A stretch of 64,000 nt of DNA from Rhizobium vallis (lineage in GTDB: Bacteria; Pseudomonadota; Alphaproteobacteria; Rhizobiales; Rhizobiaceae), in NCBI RefSeq assembly GCF_003985155.1, contig NZ_ML133698.1:124001-188000 (forward strand), in the 5' to 3' direction. This document shows, in pieces, positions 17,339 through 26,752 of this stretch. The first letter of the stretch is position 1, and each line of letters opens with the position of its first letter. The notes beneath the pieces are model-generated. The model worked only from the letters and a program-made list of their open reading frames with translations, was not told where the DNA came from and did not search any database. A program made the position numbers and the translations under genes.

Positions 17339-18067
17339 TCAGACGAAGCCGATTTCCGCCAGCAGGGGGAGATGGTCCGAGGCGACCCTTGTCAGCCGGT
17401 TTTCGAGCACCGTCGCGCTGTGGACGACGAGGTCGTCGGTGACGAAGATGTGGTCGAGGCGCATCAGCGGATAGCGGGAAGGAAAGGTTGCTCTCGGCGC
17501 ACGCGGGCCGGCGAGCTGGGCATCCTTTAGTGACCGCGTCACCAGCCGATAGGTCGCGGAAGTGGGAATGGCGTTGAAATCGCCGCAGAGAACAGTTGGA
17601 AGGGACATTTCCGACGTGCCGTGCATCCAGCCGGAATTGAGCAGCGTCGTCATCTGCCGGATGCGTTCGCGCCCGCGAAGGCCGAGATGGGTATTGACGA
17701 CGAGCAGCTTCCGGTCGCCGACCGTTATTTCGACGGAAAGCGCGCCCCTGGTCTCGCCGATCGAGGGCAGGGGGCCTGATTTGACCGCGCCGGTCGGCAG
17801 CGCGGTGATGATCGCATCGCCATATTGCTCCTCGGCGACCGACAGCGCCGGATGGAAATGCGCCTGCATCTTCAGGAGCGAGGCGATGACATGCGCCTGG
17901 TCGATCCCGTCAGTCCTGCGCCTGCCGACGTCCACTTCCTGAAGGGCGATGATATCGGCCTCCGTCTCGGCGATGACGGAGGCGATGCGGCCGGGATCGA
18001 GTTTCCGGTCGCTGCCGATGCAGCTGTGGACGTTATAGGTCAGGAGTTTGATCGGTCTGTCCGGCAT
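17339..18067 (-). CDS. Endonuclease/exonuclease/phosphatase family protein (YbhP-like)
   Basis: 242 residues from ATG 18067; the frame is open upstream but the extra part looks non-coding. Motifs of the EEP fold are all present: LLTYNVHSC, ADIIALQEVD, VVNTHLGLRGRER, LCGDFNAIP and ASDHLPLLAEI. Metal-dependent phosphodiesterase activity is expected; the substrate may be a phospholipid or nucleic acid. The neighbours encode a YbhN-like membrane protein and a cardiolipin-synthase-like enzyme, matching E. coli ybhP-ybhO-ybhN, so a role in phospholipid metabolism is plausible. Confidence 0.85.
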   Translation of the reverse strand: MPDRPIKLLTYNVHSCIGSDRKLDPGRIASVIAETEADIIALQEVDVGRRRTDGIDQAHVIASLLKMQAHFHPALSVAEEQYGDAIITALPTGAVKSGPLPSIGETRGALSVEITVGDRKLLVVNTHLGLRGRERIRQMTTLLNSGWMHGTSEMSLPTVLCGDFNAIPTSATYRLVTRSLKDAQLAGPRAPRATFPSRYPLMRLDHIFVTDDLVVHSATVLENRLTRVASDHLPLLAEIGFV

Positions 18068-18173
18068 GGCCACCACATAGAGGGAACAGAGAAGCGCTTC
18101 CCCGGGAACACGGAACTCGTTCAATCGTTCCGGAAGAGCATGCCGCAGCGGCGGCGCTTTCGGGGGATGATCG

Positions 18174-19136
18174 ATGCGTTGGAAAAGCATAATCTGGAAT
18201 GGGTTGTTCGTTGCCGCCCTTTGTCTTGCCGGCTTTCTGCTCTACCGGATCTTCCAGCAATATAGCCTGGACGAAATCGTTCGATCGGTTCGCAGCATCC
18301 CGATTTCGACTTTCTGCACAGCGCTTGTCTTCGCAGCGGCATCGTATCTCTGCCTCAGCTGCTTCGATCTGCTGGCGATCCGATCGCTCGGCAAATCCTT
18401 GCCTTACCGGAAGATCGTGCTGGCGTCCTTCGTCAGCCTTTCGCTTGGCCACAATATCGGCTTTGCCGGCTTGAGCAGCGGCGCCTTCCGTTATCGCTAC
18501 TATTCGCGCTGGGGACTAACGGCCGAGGACGTGGCGAAGATCATCCTGTTCTGCGGTGTGACTGTGGGCCTCGGGCTGATCACGCTCGGCGGCCTTGCGC
18601 TGATCGTCAATCCTGACGATGCCGCGCGCGTGCTGCGCATCGATCGGGCGGGCGCCCGCCTCTTCGGGTTTTCGGCTCTGGTCGTGCCGATCGTCTATGT
18701 GAGCCTGGCGTTTTTCGTCCGCGGCAAGCTGTCGCTGTGGCGCTGGTCGTTTCAGTTGCCGAGATTTTCGATCGCGGTCGCGCAAGTGGTCGTCGGGACG
18801 ATCAATTTCATTCTGGTTTCCGCCTGCCTGCACCACATGCTTGCGGCCTTCGGCGACGTCGCCTTCTTCCGGTCGGTGACGGCCTACGTGCTTGCCAATT
18901 CGGCGATCCTCGCCACGCATGTTCCGGGCGGGCTCGGCGTGCTGGAGGCGACCGTTTCCTATGCGGTGCCGAAGGAGGCGTCGATCGGCGCGCTGATCGC
19001 ATTCCGCTGCGCCTATTTTTTCATTCCGCTGGCGTTCGGCTCGCTCCTTCTCCTCATCAGCGAAATTGTCCTCCGGCGGGGCTCACGCAGTCCGGGCGAA
19101 GAGGCGGACGAGCGCGCCGAGGCCCAGTCGGTGTAG
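18174..19136 (+). CDS. YbhN/UPF0104 family membrane protein
   Basis: 320 residues with about eight membrane spans. It resembles the lysylphosphatidylglycerol synthase (MprF) flippase-like domain: SLGHNIGFAGLSSGAFRYRYY near the middle and ILATHVPGGLGVLEATVSY towards the end. E. coli YbhN belongs to the same group. Start ATG 18174 has GGGGGA nine bases before it. It is divergent from the YbhP-like gene and its 3' end overlaps the convergent cardiolipin-synthase-like gene by 54 bases. It may move or handle phospholipids. Confidence 0.85.
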   Translation: MRWKSIIWNGLFVAALCLAGFLLYRIFQQYSLDEIVRSVRSIPISTFCTALVFAAASYLCLSCFDLLAIRSLGKSLPYRKIVLASFVSLSLGHNIGFAGLSSGAFRYRYYSRWGLTAEDVAKIILFCGVTVGLGLITLGGLALIVNPDDAARVLRIDRAGARLFGFSALVVPIVYVSLAFFVRGKLSLWRWSFQLPRFSIAVAQVVVGTINFILVSACLHHMLAAFGDVAFFRSVTAYVLANSAILATHVPGGLGVLEATVSYAVPKEASIGALIAFRCAYFFIPLAFGSLLLLISEIVLRRGSRSPGEEADERAEAQSV

Positions 19137-20618
19137 GGGCAGGAACGGCCGGGCCGGATCGAAGATTGCGGTGCCTCGGACCGGCGAGATGCTGCCCGAA
19201 AGCTCGACCGTGAATTCCCTGAGGCCACGAGCCCCATCGTTCAGCGCCTCGATCGCCTGGATCATCGAGCCGCTTTGCGCATAGGCCGCAGCAAAGGTCT
19301 CGGTTGATGTTCCGAGATATTCCGAAAGCAGATGGTTGCGCAGTTCTGCGATCGCCTGGCGATGCGCGCCGTTTTCGGCCTCGAACAGCAGATCGCATTC
19401 CGAATCAAGCCCTTCCGAGCGATTATTGAGATTGGAGGAGCCGATGCGGACGAGTTCGTCGTCGGCGATCATCAGTTTGGAATGGATAAGCACCTCGACC
19501 TCGCTGCCCTTTCCCTGTACCGGCCCGGGCACTGTCGGCGGGGGCATTGGCGGCCCGGGCACGACGGGATAGCAGACCCGCAGGCGGCTTGCGCGATCGG
19601 CGCGTTTGAGGCGGCGGATGACACGATCGCGATTGCCACCCATGACCACCTTTTCGATCAGCCCGTGAGAGCTGCGCGTGCAGATAATGACGACCTCGGG
19701 GCCATCCTCCTCTTGTAACCGCGCGGCAATGGCATCGGCGACGCGGAAGGAGGCGAGATATTGCGCCTCGATATAAAGCTGGTGCCGGGCTTTGGAGATG
19801 ATGTCCAGAGTCGAGGCGATCCCGTCGCTGATGCCGGCGCGCAACGTGGTCGCCGGCTCTGTCAGGATGAAGCTGGTCGGGACATCGCGCAGCGAAACCG
19901 CAAGATCGGCCGGCCAGGCGAATGGCATGCTCCCGGCAAGCGGCCCATGGCTTTCGCCGGTGGCGGTTTCCCAGCGCTGCCTGGCGATATCGCCGATCAG
20001 GCGGGCGGCCTCGCCCGTGACCATCGCCTGAACGTCGTGCAGCGGATCATAGGAGACGCCCTCAGGGTCGCGCCGCAGCCTGTCGCTCGCGCGATGGCGC
20101 CGCGTATCCCACCGCCGCGACGTCAGGTCCATGCCGCCGATGAAGGCGACGGCATCGTCGATGCAGACGAGTTTCTGGTGGTGGCAGCCGCGGAGCGCGC
20201 CCTGCAGATCGAACCGCAGATCGATCCTGGCGTTCTTGGGAAAATTCTTCTTGCGAAGCACCTGCAGGGATTTTTCCGAATAGATCGGCCCGAGCGCCCA
20301 GATGAGGATGCGTATTTCGAGCGCGGGATTTTCCGCAGCCAGGCCATGCAGCAGGTCGGCCAATGTTTCGTCGGATTTATCGGGTTCCATCAGGATGTCG
20401 GGATTGAAATCCCAACCGACGATCCAGATCGTGCGCCGCGCCTGCCGCAGCGTCCGCGAGACCTCGGCGAAATATTTATTGCCGTTGATCAGAAAGGCGG
20501 CCTTTTCCGCGCGTCCCTGGAGCCGCAATGCCGGACTTCCCTCTTTTTCGCCGCCCGGATGTTGCGCTTTTGTTCGGGTCAGGTACGGTTGATTGAATAG
20601 GGTTTCGAATGCGGTCAT
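19083..20618 (-). CDS. Phospholipase D-family, cardiolipin-synthase-like (ClsB/YbhO-like)
   Basis: 511 residues with two HKD motifs: HHQKLVCIDDAVAFIGGMD (about residue 155) and IHSKLMIADDELVRIGSSN (about 385). These form one active site that cleaves or transfers phosphatidyl groups. A Pro-rich insert (PGPPMPPPTVPGP) precedes the second motif. It completes the ybhP/N/O-like set. Cardiolipin synthesis is one option; eukaryote-like phospholipase D activity is another, as the spacing and length exceed those of E. coli ClsB. Confidence 0.88.
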   Translation of the reverse strand: MTAFETLFNQPYLTRTKAQHPGGEKEGSPALRLQGRAEKAAFLINGNKYFAEVSRTLRQARRTIWIVGWDFNPDILMEPDKSDETLADLLHGLAAENPALEIRILIWALGPIYSEKSLQVLRKKNFPKNARIDLRFDLQGALRGCHHQKLVCIDDAVAFIGGMDLTSRRWDTRRHRASDRLRRDPEGVSYDPLHDVQAMVTGEAARLIGDIARQRWETATGESHGPLAGSMPFAWPADLAVSLRDVPTSFILTEPATTLRAGISDGIASTLDIISKARHQLYIEAQYLASFRVADAIAARLQEEDGPEVVIICTRSSHGLIEKVVMGGNRDRVIRRLKRADRASRLRVCYPVVPGPPMPPPTVPGPVQGKGSEVEVLIHSKLMIADDELVRIGSSNLNNRSEGLDSECDLLFEAENGAHRQAIAELRNHLLSEYLGTSTETFAAAYAQSGSMIQAIEALNDGARGLREFTVELSGSISPVRGTAIFDPARPFLPLHRLGLGALVRLFARTA

Positions 20619-20723
20619 GTTTGCCTCGGCCGTTTGACTGATAGCAAACGCCTGAAATTTAACCGGGTTCCCAACACGGCTGCTGTCGAAAAGGCGCCGG
20701 GCGAAGACAGTGTAGGAAGAGAA

Positions 20724-21974
20724 ATGTCACAACGTGCAGGCAGCGCCGATCTTCCCCTTCACGGGGGACGCGTGCCGCATTGGCTCGGCGACCGGATGAC
20801 GCGGCTCGGGACGCTGATCACCGAGGCGATCGTCCATCACTACGGCCGTGACGAATTCCTGCGCCGGCTCGCTCACCCTTTCTGGTTCCAGTCCTTCGGC
20901 GCGGTCATGGGCATGGACTGGCATTCCTCCGGGATTACGACAAGCGTTCTCGGCGCGCTGAAGCGCGGGTTGACGCCGCGCGCCGGCGAACTCGGCCTGC
21001 ATGTCTGCGGCGGCCGTGGCGCGCATTCGCGCAAGACCCCGCAGGAGCTTGCCTTGATCGGCGAGCGCGTCGGTCTTGACGGGGAGGGGCTGGCGACAAC
21101 GAGCCGGCTCATCGCCAAGGTCGACAGCGCCGCCCTTCAGGATGGGTTCGATCTCTATCTTCACGGTTTCATCGTTGCCGACGACGGCCATTGGGTGGTG
21201 GTGCAGCAAGGCATGAACGGCGACCGGCGGCAGGCGCGGCGGTATCATTGGCTGTCGGAGGGGCTGGAAAGCTTCGTCGACTCGCCGCATGCAGCGATCG
21301 AAGGACGCAGCCAGGGCGAAATCGTCAATCTTGCCGACCGGCACGCCGAGCGCTCGCGGCGCGGCCAGCTGGATCTGCTGGCGACCCTCGGGCCTGACCG
21401 GATCATCCGCGAGGCCGCGGCATTGCTGCGCGCCGAAGAGCCGGCACCGGAGCCCGCCGAACAGCCGATGCTGCCGCATCTCATCATGCCCGCCCATCAC
21501 GACGTACGCGAGAGCGACGTCAACATGCGGCGCCTGCACGGAAATCTGGCCGCCGCCGCCGATCGCGGGCCGGCGGATTTCCAGGAGCTGCTGCTCGTTC
21601 CCGGTGTCGGCGCCCGCACGGTGAAGGCGCTGGCAATGGTGGCGGAAGTTGTCCATGGCGCGCCCTGCCGGTTTTCCGATCCGGCGCGCTTCTCGATCGC
21701 CCATGGCGGCAAGGACCGCCATCCCTTTCCTGTTCCGCTCAAGGTCTATGACGAGACGATCGGCGTGATGAAATCGGCGGTCCGCAAGGGCAAGCTCGGC
21801 CTTGAGGAGGAGCTGCAGGCGCTGAAGCGCTTGGACGAACAGTCCCGCCAGATGGAACGCTACGTCACCGGCCCCGACCTCAAGGAAATCATCGCCGGCG
21901 AATTCCGCCAATCCGCCGACCTCGGCGGCCGCAGCGTCTTCGGCTGGGAACCGCCGCCGGCGGATGAGAATTGA
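20724..21974 (+). CDS. DUF763 domain protein
   Basis: 416 residues from ATG 20724 (GGAAG upstream); the open frame begins at 20634 but that part looks untranslated. DUF763 spans most of the protein: ADLPLHGGRVPHWL, HPFWFQSFGAVMGMDWHSSGITTS, LHVCGGRGAHSRKTP and a helix-hairpin-helix-like LLLVPGVGARTVKALAMVAEVVHG, which suggests contact with nucleic acid. Family function is unknown. It is divergent from the cardiolipin-synthase-like gene with a gap of 105 bases. Confidence 0.85.
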   Translation: MSQRAGSADLPLHGGRVPHWLGDRMTRLGTLITEAIVHHYGRDEFLRRLAHPFWFQSFGAVMGMDWHSSGITTSVLGALKRGLTPRAGELGLHVCGGRGAHSRKTPQELALIGERVGLDGEGLATTSRLIAKVDSAALQDGFDLYLHGFIVADDGHWVVVQQGMNGDRRQARRYHWLSEGLESFVDSPHAAIEGRSQGEIVNLADRHAERSRRGQLDLLATLGPDRIIREAAALLRAEEPAPEPAEQPMLPHLIMPAHHDVRESDVNMRRLHGNLAAAADRGPADFQELLLVPGVGARTVKALAMVAEVVHGAPCRFSDPARFSIAHGGKDRHPFPVPLKVYDETIGVMKSAVRKGKLGLEEELQALKRLDEQSRQMERYVTGPDLKEIIAGEFRQSADLGGRSVFGWEPPPADEN

Positions 21975-21977
21975 GCA

Positions 21978-22012
21978 TGTCGCGGAAAACTGCACGGCAG
22001 TTTTGCGCGACA
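21978..22012. terminator. Strong hairpin between convergent genes
   Basis: TGTCGCG (21978-21984) pairs with CGCGACA (22006-22012), extended by AAAACTGC/GCAGTTTT around an ACG loop. It starts four bases after the DUF763 stop and lies before the convergent DUF4105 gene, so it could terminate both. Its outer arms share the GTCGCG...TTTTGCG theme of the 6621-6714 element. Confidence 0.6.
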
Positions 22013-22029
22013 GGGGGCCGATGCGCCCT

Positions 22030-23100
22030 TCAATCAAGCGGTGAAGGCACGCCCTCACGGATTGCTTTCGAAAAATCCCCGGAGGCGCCGGCACCTTTTG
22101 CCCGTGCGGCGATATGCGACGCCGCTTTCAGCTCCTCAAAAGGCAGCTGCATGTCGAGCGCTTTCCGGTCATAGGCGAATTCCGGAAGGTAACCGTTGAC
22201 GATCAGCCGCCAATCGAACGGAAATGTTGCTCCGACGGCTCGCATCATTTTGGCGGCAGTCGTGGTGCAGTTGGTGGTGAGCGAGTTGTAGAAGCGCGGG
22301 TGTTCGGCGAGCGCGTTCGCATCGCTCACATATTGCAGGAGAAGCCGTGCGGCATTGGCCGGCGGAACTCGCATGCGAAAGAGCTGGACGTCCTCGCCGC
22401 GTATGTCGGATCGGACACGAATGACATCGCTTTCGGCAGCGGCGATGATGACGAGGGGATTGCTTTTGAAGAGGTCGCCGACCGGAGAGAATTTACCCCC
22501 GGCGGTTCTGCGCACCTCAATCGACCATGCCAGGTATTGATCGTCATCGAACCCGAAACTCAGGATCATGTGTGCCATTTCCGGCCCCGCCCAATAGGAC
22601 ATGAACAAATCGAGGCTCCTGAGCTTGTTCAGGTCGTAGGTGCGCGTTTCCCATTTCTCCACAAAACCGCCATCCGTTTTCCAGGCAAAATTTCTGACGT
22701 CGGTCAGCGTGAGGATGTTGCCGTCGACCGTCCCTGTCACCTGCCTGGCGACGTCTCCTGCCCAGTTGGCTGTGACGGGGGGCTCGATCGAGTTCCACCA
22801 CGCGACGATGCCGACAAAGCATAGGACGAAAGGAAGGATAACAACGAGCCGCGGCTTCCAGATCATGGAAATTACCGCGGCAACGCCGACCAGCGCGAGG
22901 ACTCCTGCCGCGACCCCTCCTATCGGCGGGGAAACCGGCAGACGGTAGAATAGCGCGAGAGAGGCCCATAAGGTCGCCAGCAGAAACGCCAAGCCGAAGA
23001 CAGCCTTTGCAGCCCGAAACATTATCCGAACGGGGAGGGGCGCTTGCCGCCGCCCGCGCCCCGCAGATCTTGACGCACTTTGGCTGTTGTTGAAACTCAT
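22030..23100 (-). CDS. DUF4105 (Lnb N-terminal-like) membrane protein
   Basis: 356 residues from ATG 23100 with GGAAGG upstream. Two or three membrane spans lie between about 25 and 105 (VFGLAFLLATLWASLALFY, GVLALVGVAAVISMIW, VVILPFVLCFVGIVAWW). The periplasmic part carries DUF4105 signatures: MILSFGFDDDQYLAWSIEVR and FYNSLTTNCTTTAAKMMRAV with a conserved Cys. The domain is related to papain-like/NlpC-type folds; an acyl or peptide transfer role is possible. It stands alone. Confidence 0.8.
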   Translation of the reverse strand: MSFNNSQSASRSAGRGRRQAPLPVRIMFRAAKAVFGLAFLLATLWASLALFYRLPVSPPIGGVAAGVLALVGVAAVISMIWKPRLVVILPFVLCFVGIVAWWNSIEPPVTANWAGDVARQVTGTVDGNILTLTDVRNFAWKTDGGFVEKWETRTYDLNKLRSLDLFMSYWAGPEMAHMILSFGFDDDQYLAWSIEVRRTAGGKFSPVGDLFKSNPLVIIAAAESDVIRVRSDIRGEDVQLFRMRVPPANAARLLLQYVSDANALAEHPRFYNSLTTNCTTTAAKMMRAVGATFPFDWRLIVNGYLPEFAYDRKALDMQLPFEELKAASHIAARAKGAGASGDFSKAIREGVPSPLD

Positions 23101-23425
23101 GACGCCTTCCCATCCTTGTTGAAGGTCAATCGATGATTTCGATGTTCCAGACATGTGACGAGGGCCGAGACGGCGTCTTTATCCGGAGACGCGTTGTCGA
23201 TGCTCGGGATAGTCTGGCTCCCGCGACGGGCGGGATGGCGAACAATCTGTCTTCAACTGAGGACGCTTGTCCAGTCCGCAGCGGACAAAACGCAAAGAGT
23301 CTTACGCGCGGACGGCAGTCGAATATATCCGGGGCGCGGTTTGTTCGTGCCCGTCGGCGCGGCGCCAGCAAGAGATGATCCTTCCCGGCAAGACCGCATT
23401 CCTGAATGCCGATCCGGCTCGTCTC
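23101..23425. other. Intergenic, nothing supported
   Basis: 325 bases between the DUF4105 gene and the DMT transporter gene, both on the minus strand. Short open frames are present but lack ribosome sites and recognisable sequence. I see no repeat or clear terminator. Confidence 0.4.
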
Positions 23426-24343
23426 TCAATGCCCGTCTGGCGGCACGGCTTCGGCCGGAACCGTTTCCTTCAAATTCTTCCGATGGAAGATGAACAGGCC
23501 GGCAAAGACGATGATTGCCGCGCCGATGATGAGCTGCGTGTCTGGAATGTCGTTGAAGAAGATGTAGCCGAGGATGATCGCCCAAAGCAGCAGCGTATAT
23601 TGCAGCGGCGCCAGTAGCGATGCCGGGGCGAGCTTCAGCGAGCGGGTGATGAGCAGATGTGCGCAGGTCGCGACGACGCCGAGCAGCAGCATGCCGGACC
23701 AATCGATGGATGTTGCCGGCTGCCAGTGGCCGATGCTGAGCACGATGCCGGTGGCAAGGGCAGCGATCGTCTGCCATGTGACGAGCGTCGTGTCGCTGGT
23801 TGAGCGCAGATAGCGGCTCATGACAAGCGACAGCGCGAAGGCGAAGCTGCCGGCAAGGCCGAAGAGCGACGGAAGCGAGAACATCGCCGTGGATGGACGC
23901 AGCGCGATGACGACGCCGGCGAAGCCGACGAGAACGGCGAGCCACCGGCGCCAGCCGATCTTTTCGCCGAGAAAGAAATGCGAGAGTGCTGCGATGTAGA
24001 TCGGCCCGGCCATGTAGAAGGTCATGACGTCGGCGAGCGGCAGATAGGCGACGGCCGCGTAGAACAGAGCGACATCGCCGGTCGCCATGGCGACCCGCAT
24101 GAACTGCAGCCCCTTCTGCTCGACGCGGAACAAGGCCATCGGCCCTTGCCGCGCGATCATCGGTCCGAGCACGATGAAGGCCCCGACCGAGCGGATCACC
24201 AGCACCTGGCCGACGGCAAAGCTCGCCACCAGCCACTTGCCCATCGCATCGTTCAGCGCAAAGAGCAGATCGCCGAGCAGCATGAGCAGGACGCCCGTCA
24301 GGATCAGGTTTCCCGTTGTGGCGACGGCCGTCTTGGTCTTCAT
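23426..24343 (-). CDS. DMT-superfamily (EamA) transporter
   Basis: 305 residues from ATG 24343 (GAGGA upstream) with ten membrane spans arranged as two EamA repeats. Each repeat ends with the usual pattern, for example YLPLADVMTFYMAGPIYIAALSHF and APLQYTLLLWAIILGYIFFND. Such proteins export small metabolites or amino acids, or import drugs; the substrate cannot be told. Monocistronic. Confidence 0.85.
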   Translation of the reverse strand: MKTKTAVATTGNLILTGVLLMLLGDLLFALNDAMGKWLVASFAVGQVLVIRSVGAFIVLGPMIARQGPMALFRVEQKGLQFMRVAMATGDVALFYAAVAYLPLADVMTFYMAGPIYIAALSHFFLGEKIGWRRWLAVLVGFAGVVIALRPSTAMFSLPSLFGLAGSFAFALSLVMSRYLRSTSDTTLVTWQTIAALATGIVLSIGHWQPATSIDWSGMLLLGVVATCAHLLITRSLKLAPASLLAPLQYTLLLWAIILGYIFFNDIPDTQLIIGAAIIVFAGLFIFHRKNLKETVPAEAVPPDGH

Positions 24344-24622
24344 TCCCGAATCCTCGCAAAAACGGCCGCGCATGCGCGGCCGAGTGCGGCTTCGGCTTTA
24401 AGATGGCCGATGTCAAGCATTCGATGATGCTGAAATGCATTCCGACTGCTTTGGGTTAGGGCCGAATGATCAGAAGGGACGGCGGCCCAGGGATCGCGCC
24501 TGGGCCCGCCTCGTGTTCGGGTTGCGGATCTGGGAGGTGAAGAATTCTAGCGATATGCCGTGCGCCGGTGCTGGCGACCAATGCCGGCAGCGGTGTTTCG
24601 GCATTAATGATGGTTGGCTCTT

Positions 24623-25021
24623 TCATTGGAAGGGCTCGCGCATCGTGGACGGAATTGCATCAAAGCCTGCGGCGATTGAGCCGAAGAAGCGATGCATGCC
24701 GTCCAGCAGGCCAAAGGTGTAGGGCCTATAGAGAGCGTCGAACTTCGGAATTGCAATCAGGCTCACCGGCGGCAACGATGTGCCATTGGAAATGGCAGTC
24801 AACACGCTGACCATGCGCACGCGGTCAAACCCACGGAAATCCTTTGGCGTCGTCGCATTACGAAAAGGCGGCGCAATGTCCCGTAGCGAGATCGCGCAAG
24901 AGGCTGCATCCTCCGCTAAGTAGGTCGGCGCCGATGGCATGAAGCCTGCCATGCCGGCATCAGTCCACCAGTCATCTGGAATTTCGAATTCGGCTGGAAA
25001 ATATGGAAAGAAAAACCGCAT
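24623..25021 (-). CDS. Small ParB-nuclease-like orphan
   Basis: 132 residues from ATG 25021, with GAGGT 13 bases upstream. The N-terminal part is rich in aromatic residues (MRFFFPYFPAEFEIPDDWW). The C-terminal half has a strand-helix pattern with LLDGMHRFFGSIAAG, resembling the DGxHR segment of ParB-like/Srx folds that bind nucleotides. The match is weak. No operon partners. Confidence 0.45.
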   Translation of the reverse strand: MRFFFPYFPAEFEIPDDWWTDAGMAGFMPSAPTYLAEDAASCAISLRDIAPPFRNATTPKDFRGFDRVRMVSVLTAISNGTSLPPVSLIAIPKFDALYRPYTFGLLDGMHRFFGSIAAGFDAIPSTMREPFQ

Positions 25022-25154
25022 CGACGGCGGCAACCTCAATTCACGATGCAAGACGTTATCATGAATTGAATTACAGCGGCAACGGCGCGTGGAGCCGTTA
25101 TCATAAATCCGAGAGTGGGGAGCCAAAACGCCAAAGGCGCGGAGGCCACCATTC

Positions 25155-25901
25155 TTACGACGCCTTCCCATACATCCGGCTCGCCCGCAGCAGGCGCTGC
25201 GAATAGGGATGTTCGACCGCGCCTTTTCGCAAGGCGTCGATATCGACCTGTTCGACGATTTCGCCGGCTTCCATGATGGCGACGCGGCTGCACATGTGGG
25301 AGACGACAGCGAGGTCGTGGCTGACGAGAAGGTAAGTGAGGCCGCGCTCCTTGCGCAGGTCTTGGAGCAGATTGAGGATTTCGGCCTGGACCGAGACGTC
25401 GAGCGCCGACGTCGGTTCGTCGAGCAGCAGGACGTCGGGGTTCAGCATCAGGGCGCGGGCGATCGCCACGCGCTGCCGCTGCCCGCCGGAGAGCTGGTGC
25501 GGAAATCGGTAGCTCAACGCCGGATCGAGACCGACCGATCTCAGCACGGCATTTACGTCGACGGAGTTCCTGTCCAGCCCCTGATTGCGCAGCGGTTCCT
25601 GCAACTGCGAGCGGATGGTCTTGCGGGGATGAAGCGATCCGTAGGGGTCCTGGAACACCATCTGCACCCGGCGGAAGAACGGCCGGCCGCGATGGCGGTC
25701 CAGCGTCTCGCCGTTAAGCGCGATCTGCCCGTCGTAATTGGCGTTGAGGCCGGAAAGCGCCCGGAGAACCGTGGACTTGCCGCAGCCGGATTCGCCGACC
25801 AGGCCGAAGGCCGTGCCGCTCTCGACGGCGAGATTGACGTCTCTGACGACAGGCCTTTGGCCATGCCCGAAACGGATGGTGAGATTGTCGATGCTGATCA
25901 T
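25155..25901 (-). CDS. Dpp/Opp-type ABC ATPase, second subunit
   Basis: 248 residues. Walker A GESGCGKST, Q-loop FQDPYGSLHPRKTI, signature LSGGQRQRVAIARAL and Walker B LLLDEPTSALD are all intact; the chain ends soon after the ATPase core (HPYSQRLLRAS), as in DppF-like subunits. It overlaps the preceding ATPase gene by four bases and is the last gene of the minus-strand uronate/transport operon. Confidence 0.92.
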   Translation of the reverse strand: MISIDNLTIRFGHGQRPVVRDVNLAVESGTAFGLVGESGCGKSTVLRALSGLNANYDGQIALNGETLDRHRGRPFFRRVQMVFQDPYGSLHPRKTIRSQLQEPLRNQGLDRNSVDVNAVLRSVGLDPALSYRFPHQLSGGQRQRVAIARALMLNPDVLLLDEPTSALDVSVQAEILNLLQDLRKERGLTYLLVSHDLAVVSHMCSRVAIMEAGEIVEQVDIDALRKGAVEHPYSQRLLRASRMYGKAS

Positions 25902-26752
25902 CGCGGCAGCTCCAATGCGAAATCGTCGAGCCAGGCAGGGTCACGCTTCAGGATAGGCAGCCGGGCGGGCGGATCCTCAATCCTCGGTAGCGACGCCAGC
26001 AGCCCTTGCGTATAAGGGTGCCGCGCCTTGTCGAGATCACGCGCCTCGATCACCTCCACGACGCGGCCCGCATACATGATGAGGACGCGATCGCAGAAAT
26101 TGCGGATGAGGTTGAGGTCGTGGCTGATGAAGATCAGGCCGAGATTGCGGCGGGAAACGAGTTCATCGAGCAAAGCCAGGATTTCGAGCCTCACCGTCAC
26201 GTCGAGTGCCGAGGTCGGCTCGTCGGCGATCAGCACTTCGGGCTCGGCGATCAGCATCATGGCGATCATGACGCGCTGGCCCATCCCGCCCGATATTTCA
26301 TGCGGATAGAGGCGGGCGACACGCTCGGGATCGCGGATCTTGACGGCTTCGAGCATGTCGAGGGCCTGACCGTGAGCTTTCCTGGCGCTCGCCTTGGGAT
26401 GGTGGAGGCTATAGGTCTCGGCGATCTGCTCGCCGATCCGCATGACCGGATTGAGCGAATATTTCGGGTCCTGCAGGATGAGCCCGATCCGCCGTCCCCG
26501 GATCGTCATCATCGTCTTCTCGTTCGCCTTGAGCAGGTCGACGTCGCGAAAGTGCATCCGCTCGGCGCTGACCTGTGCCGTCGGCGGCAGGAGCTTCATG
26601 ATCGCGCGGCCGACGGTCGACTTGCCCGATCCGGATTCGCCGACGATGCCGAGTTTTTCCTGCCCGAGCGTAAAGCTCACGCCGCGCACGGCCCGCACCT
26701 GGCCGCCGCCGAAGGCGATTTCGAGGTTTTGAATATCGATCAGCCCGGTCAT
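25898..26752 (-). CDS. Dpp/Opp-type ABC ATPase, first subunit
   Basis: 284 residues with Walker A GESGSGKST, signature ISGGMGQRVMIAMML, Walker B VLIADEPTSALD and the C-terminal oligopeptide-type tail (HPYTQGLLASLPRIEDPPARLP). The MIAMML variant after the signature is normal for DppD-like subunits. Overlaps the permease gene upstream and the partner ATPase downstream by four bases each, so production should be balanced. Confidence 0.92.
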   Translation of the reverse strand: MTGLIDIQNLEIAFGGGQVRAVRGVSFTLGQEKLGIVGESGSGKSTVGRAIMKLLPPTAQVSAERMHFRDVDLLKANEKTMMTIRGRRIGLILQDPKYSLNPVMRIGEQIAETYSLHHPKASARKAHGQALDMLEAVKIRDPERVARLYPHEISGGMGQRVMIAMMLIAEPEVLIADEPTSALDVTVRLEILALLDELVSRRNLGLIFISHDLNLIRNFCDRVLIMYAGRVVEVIEARDLDKARHPYTQGLLASLPRIEDPPARLPILKRDPAWLDDFALELPR

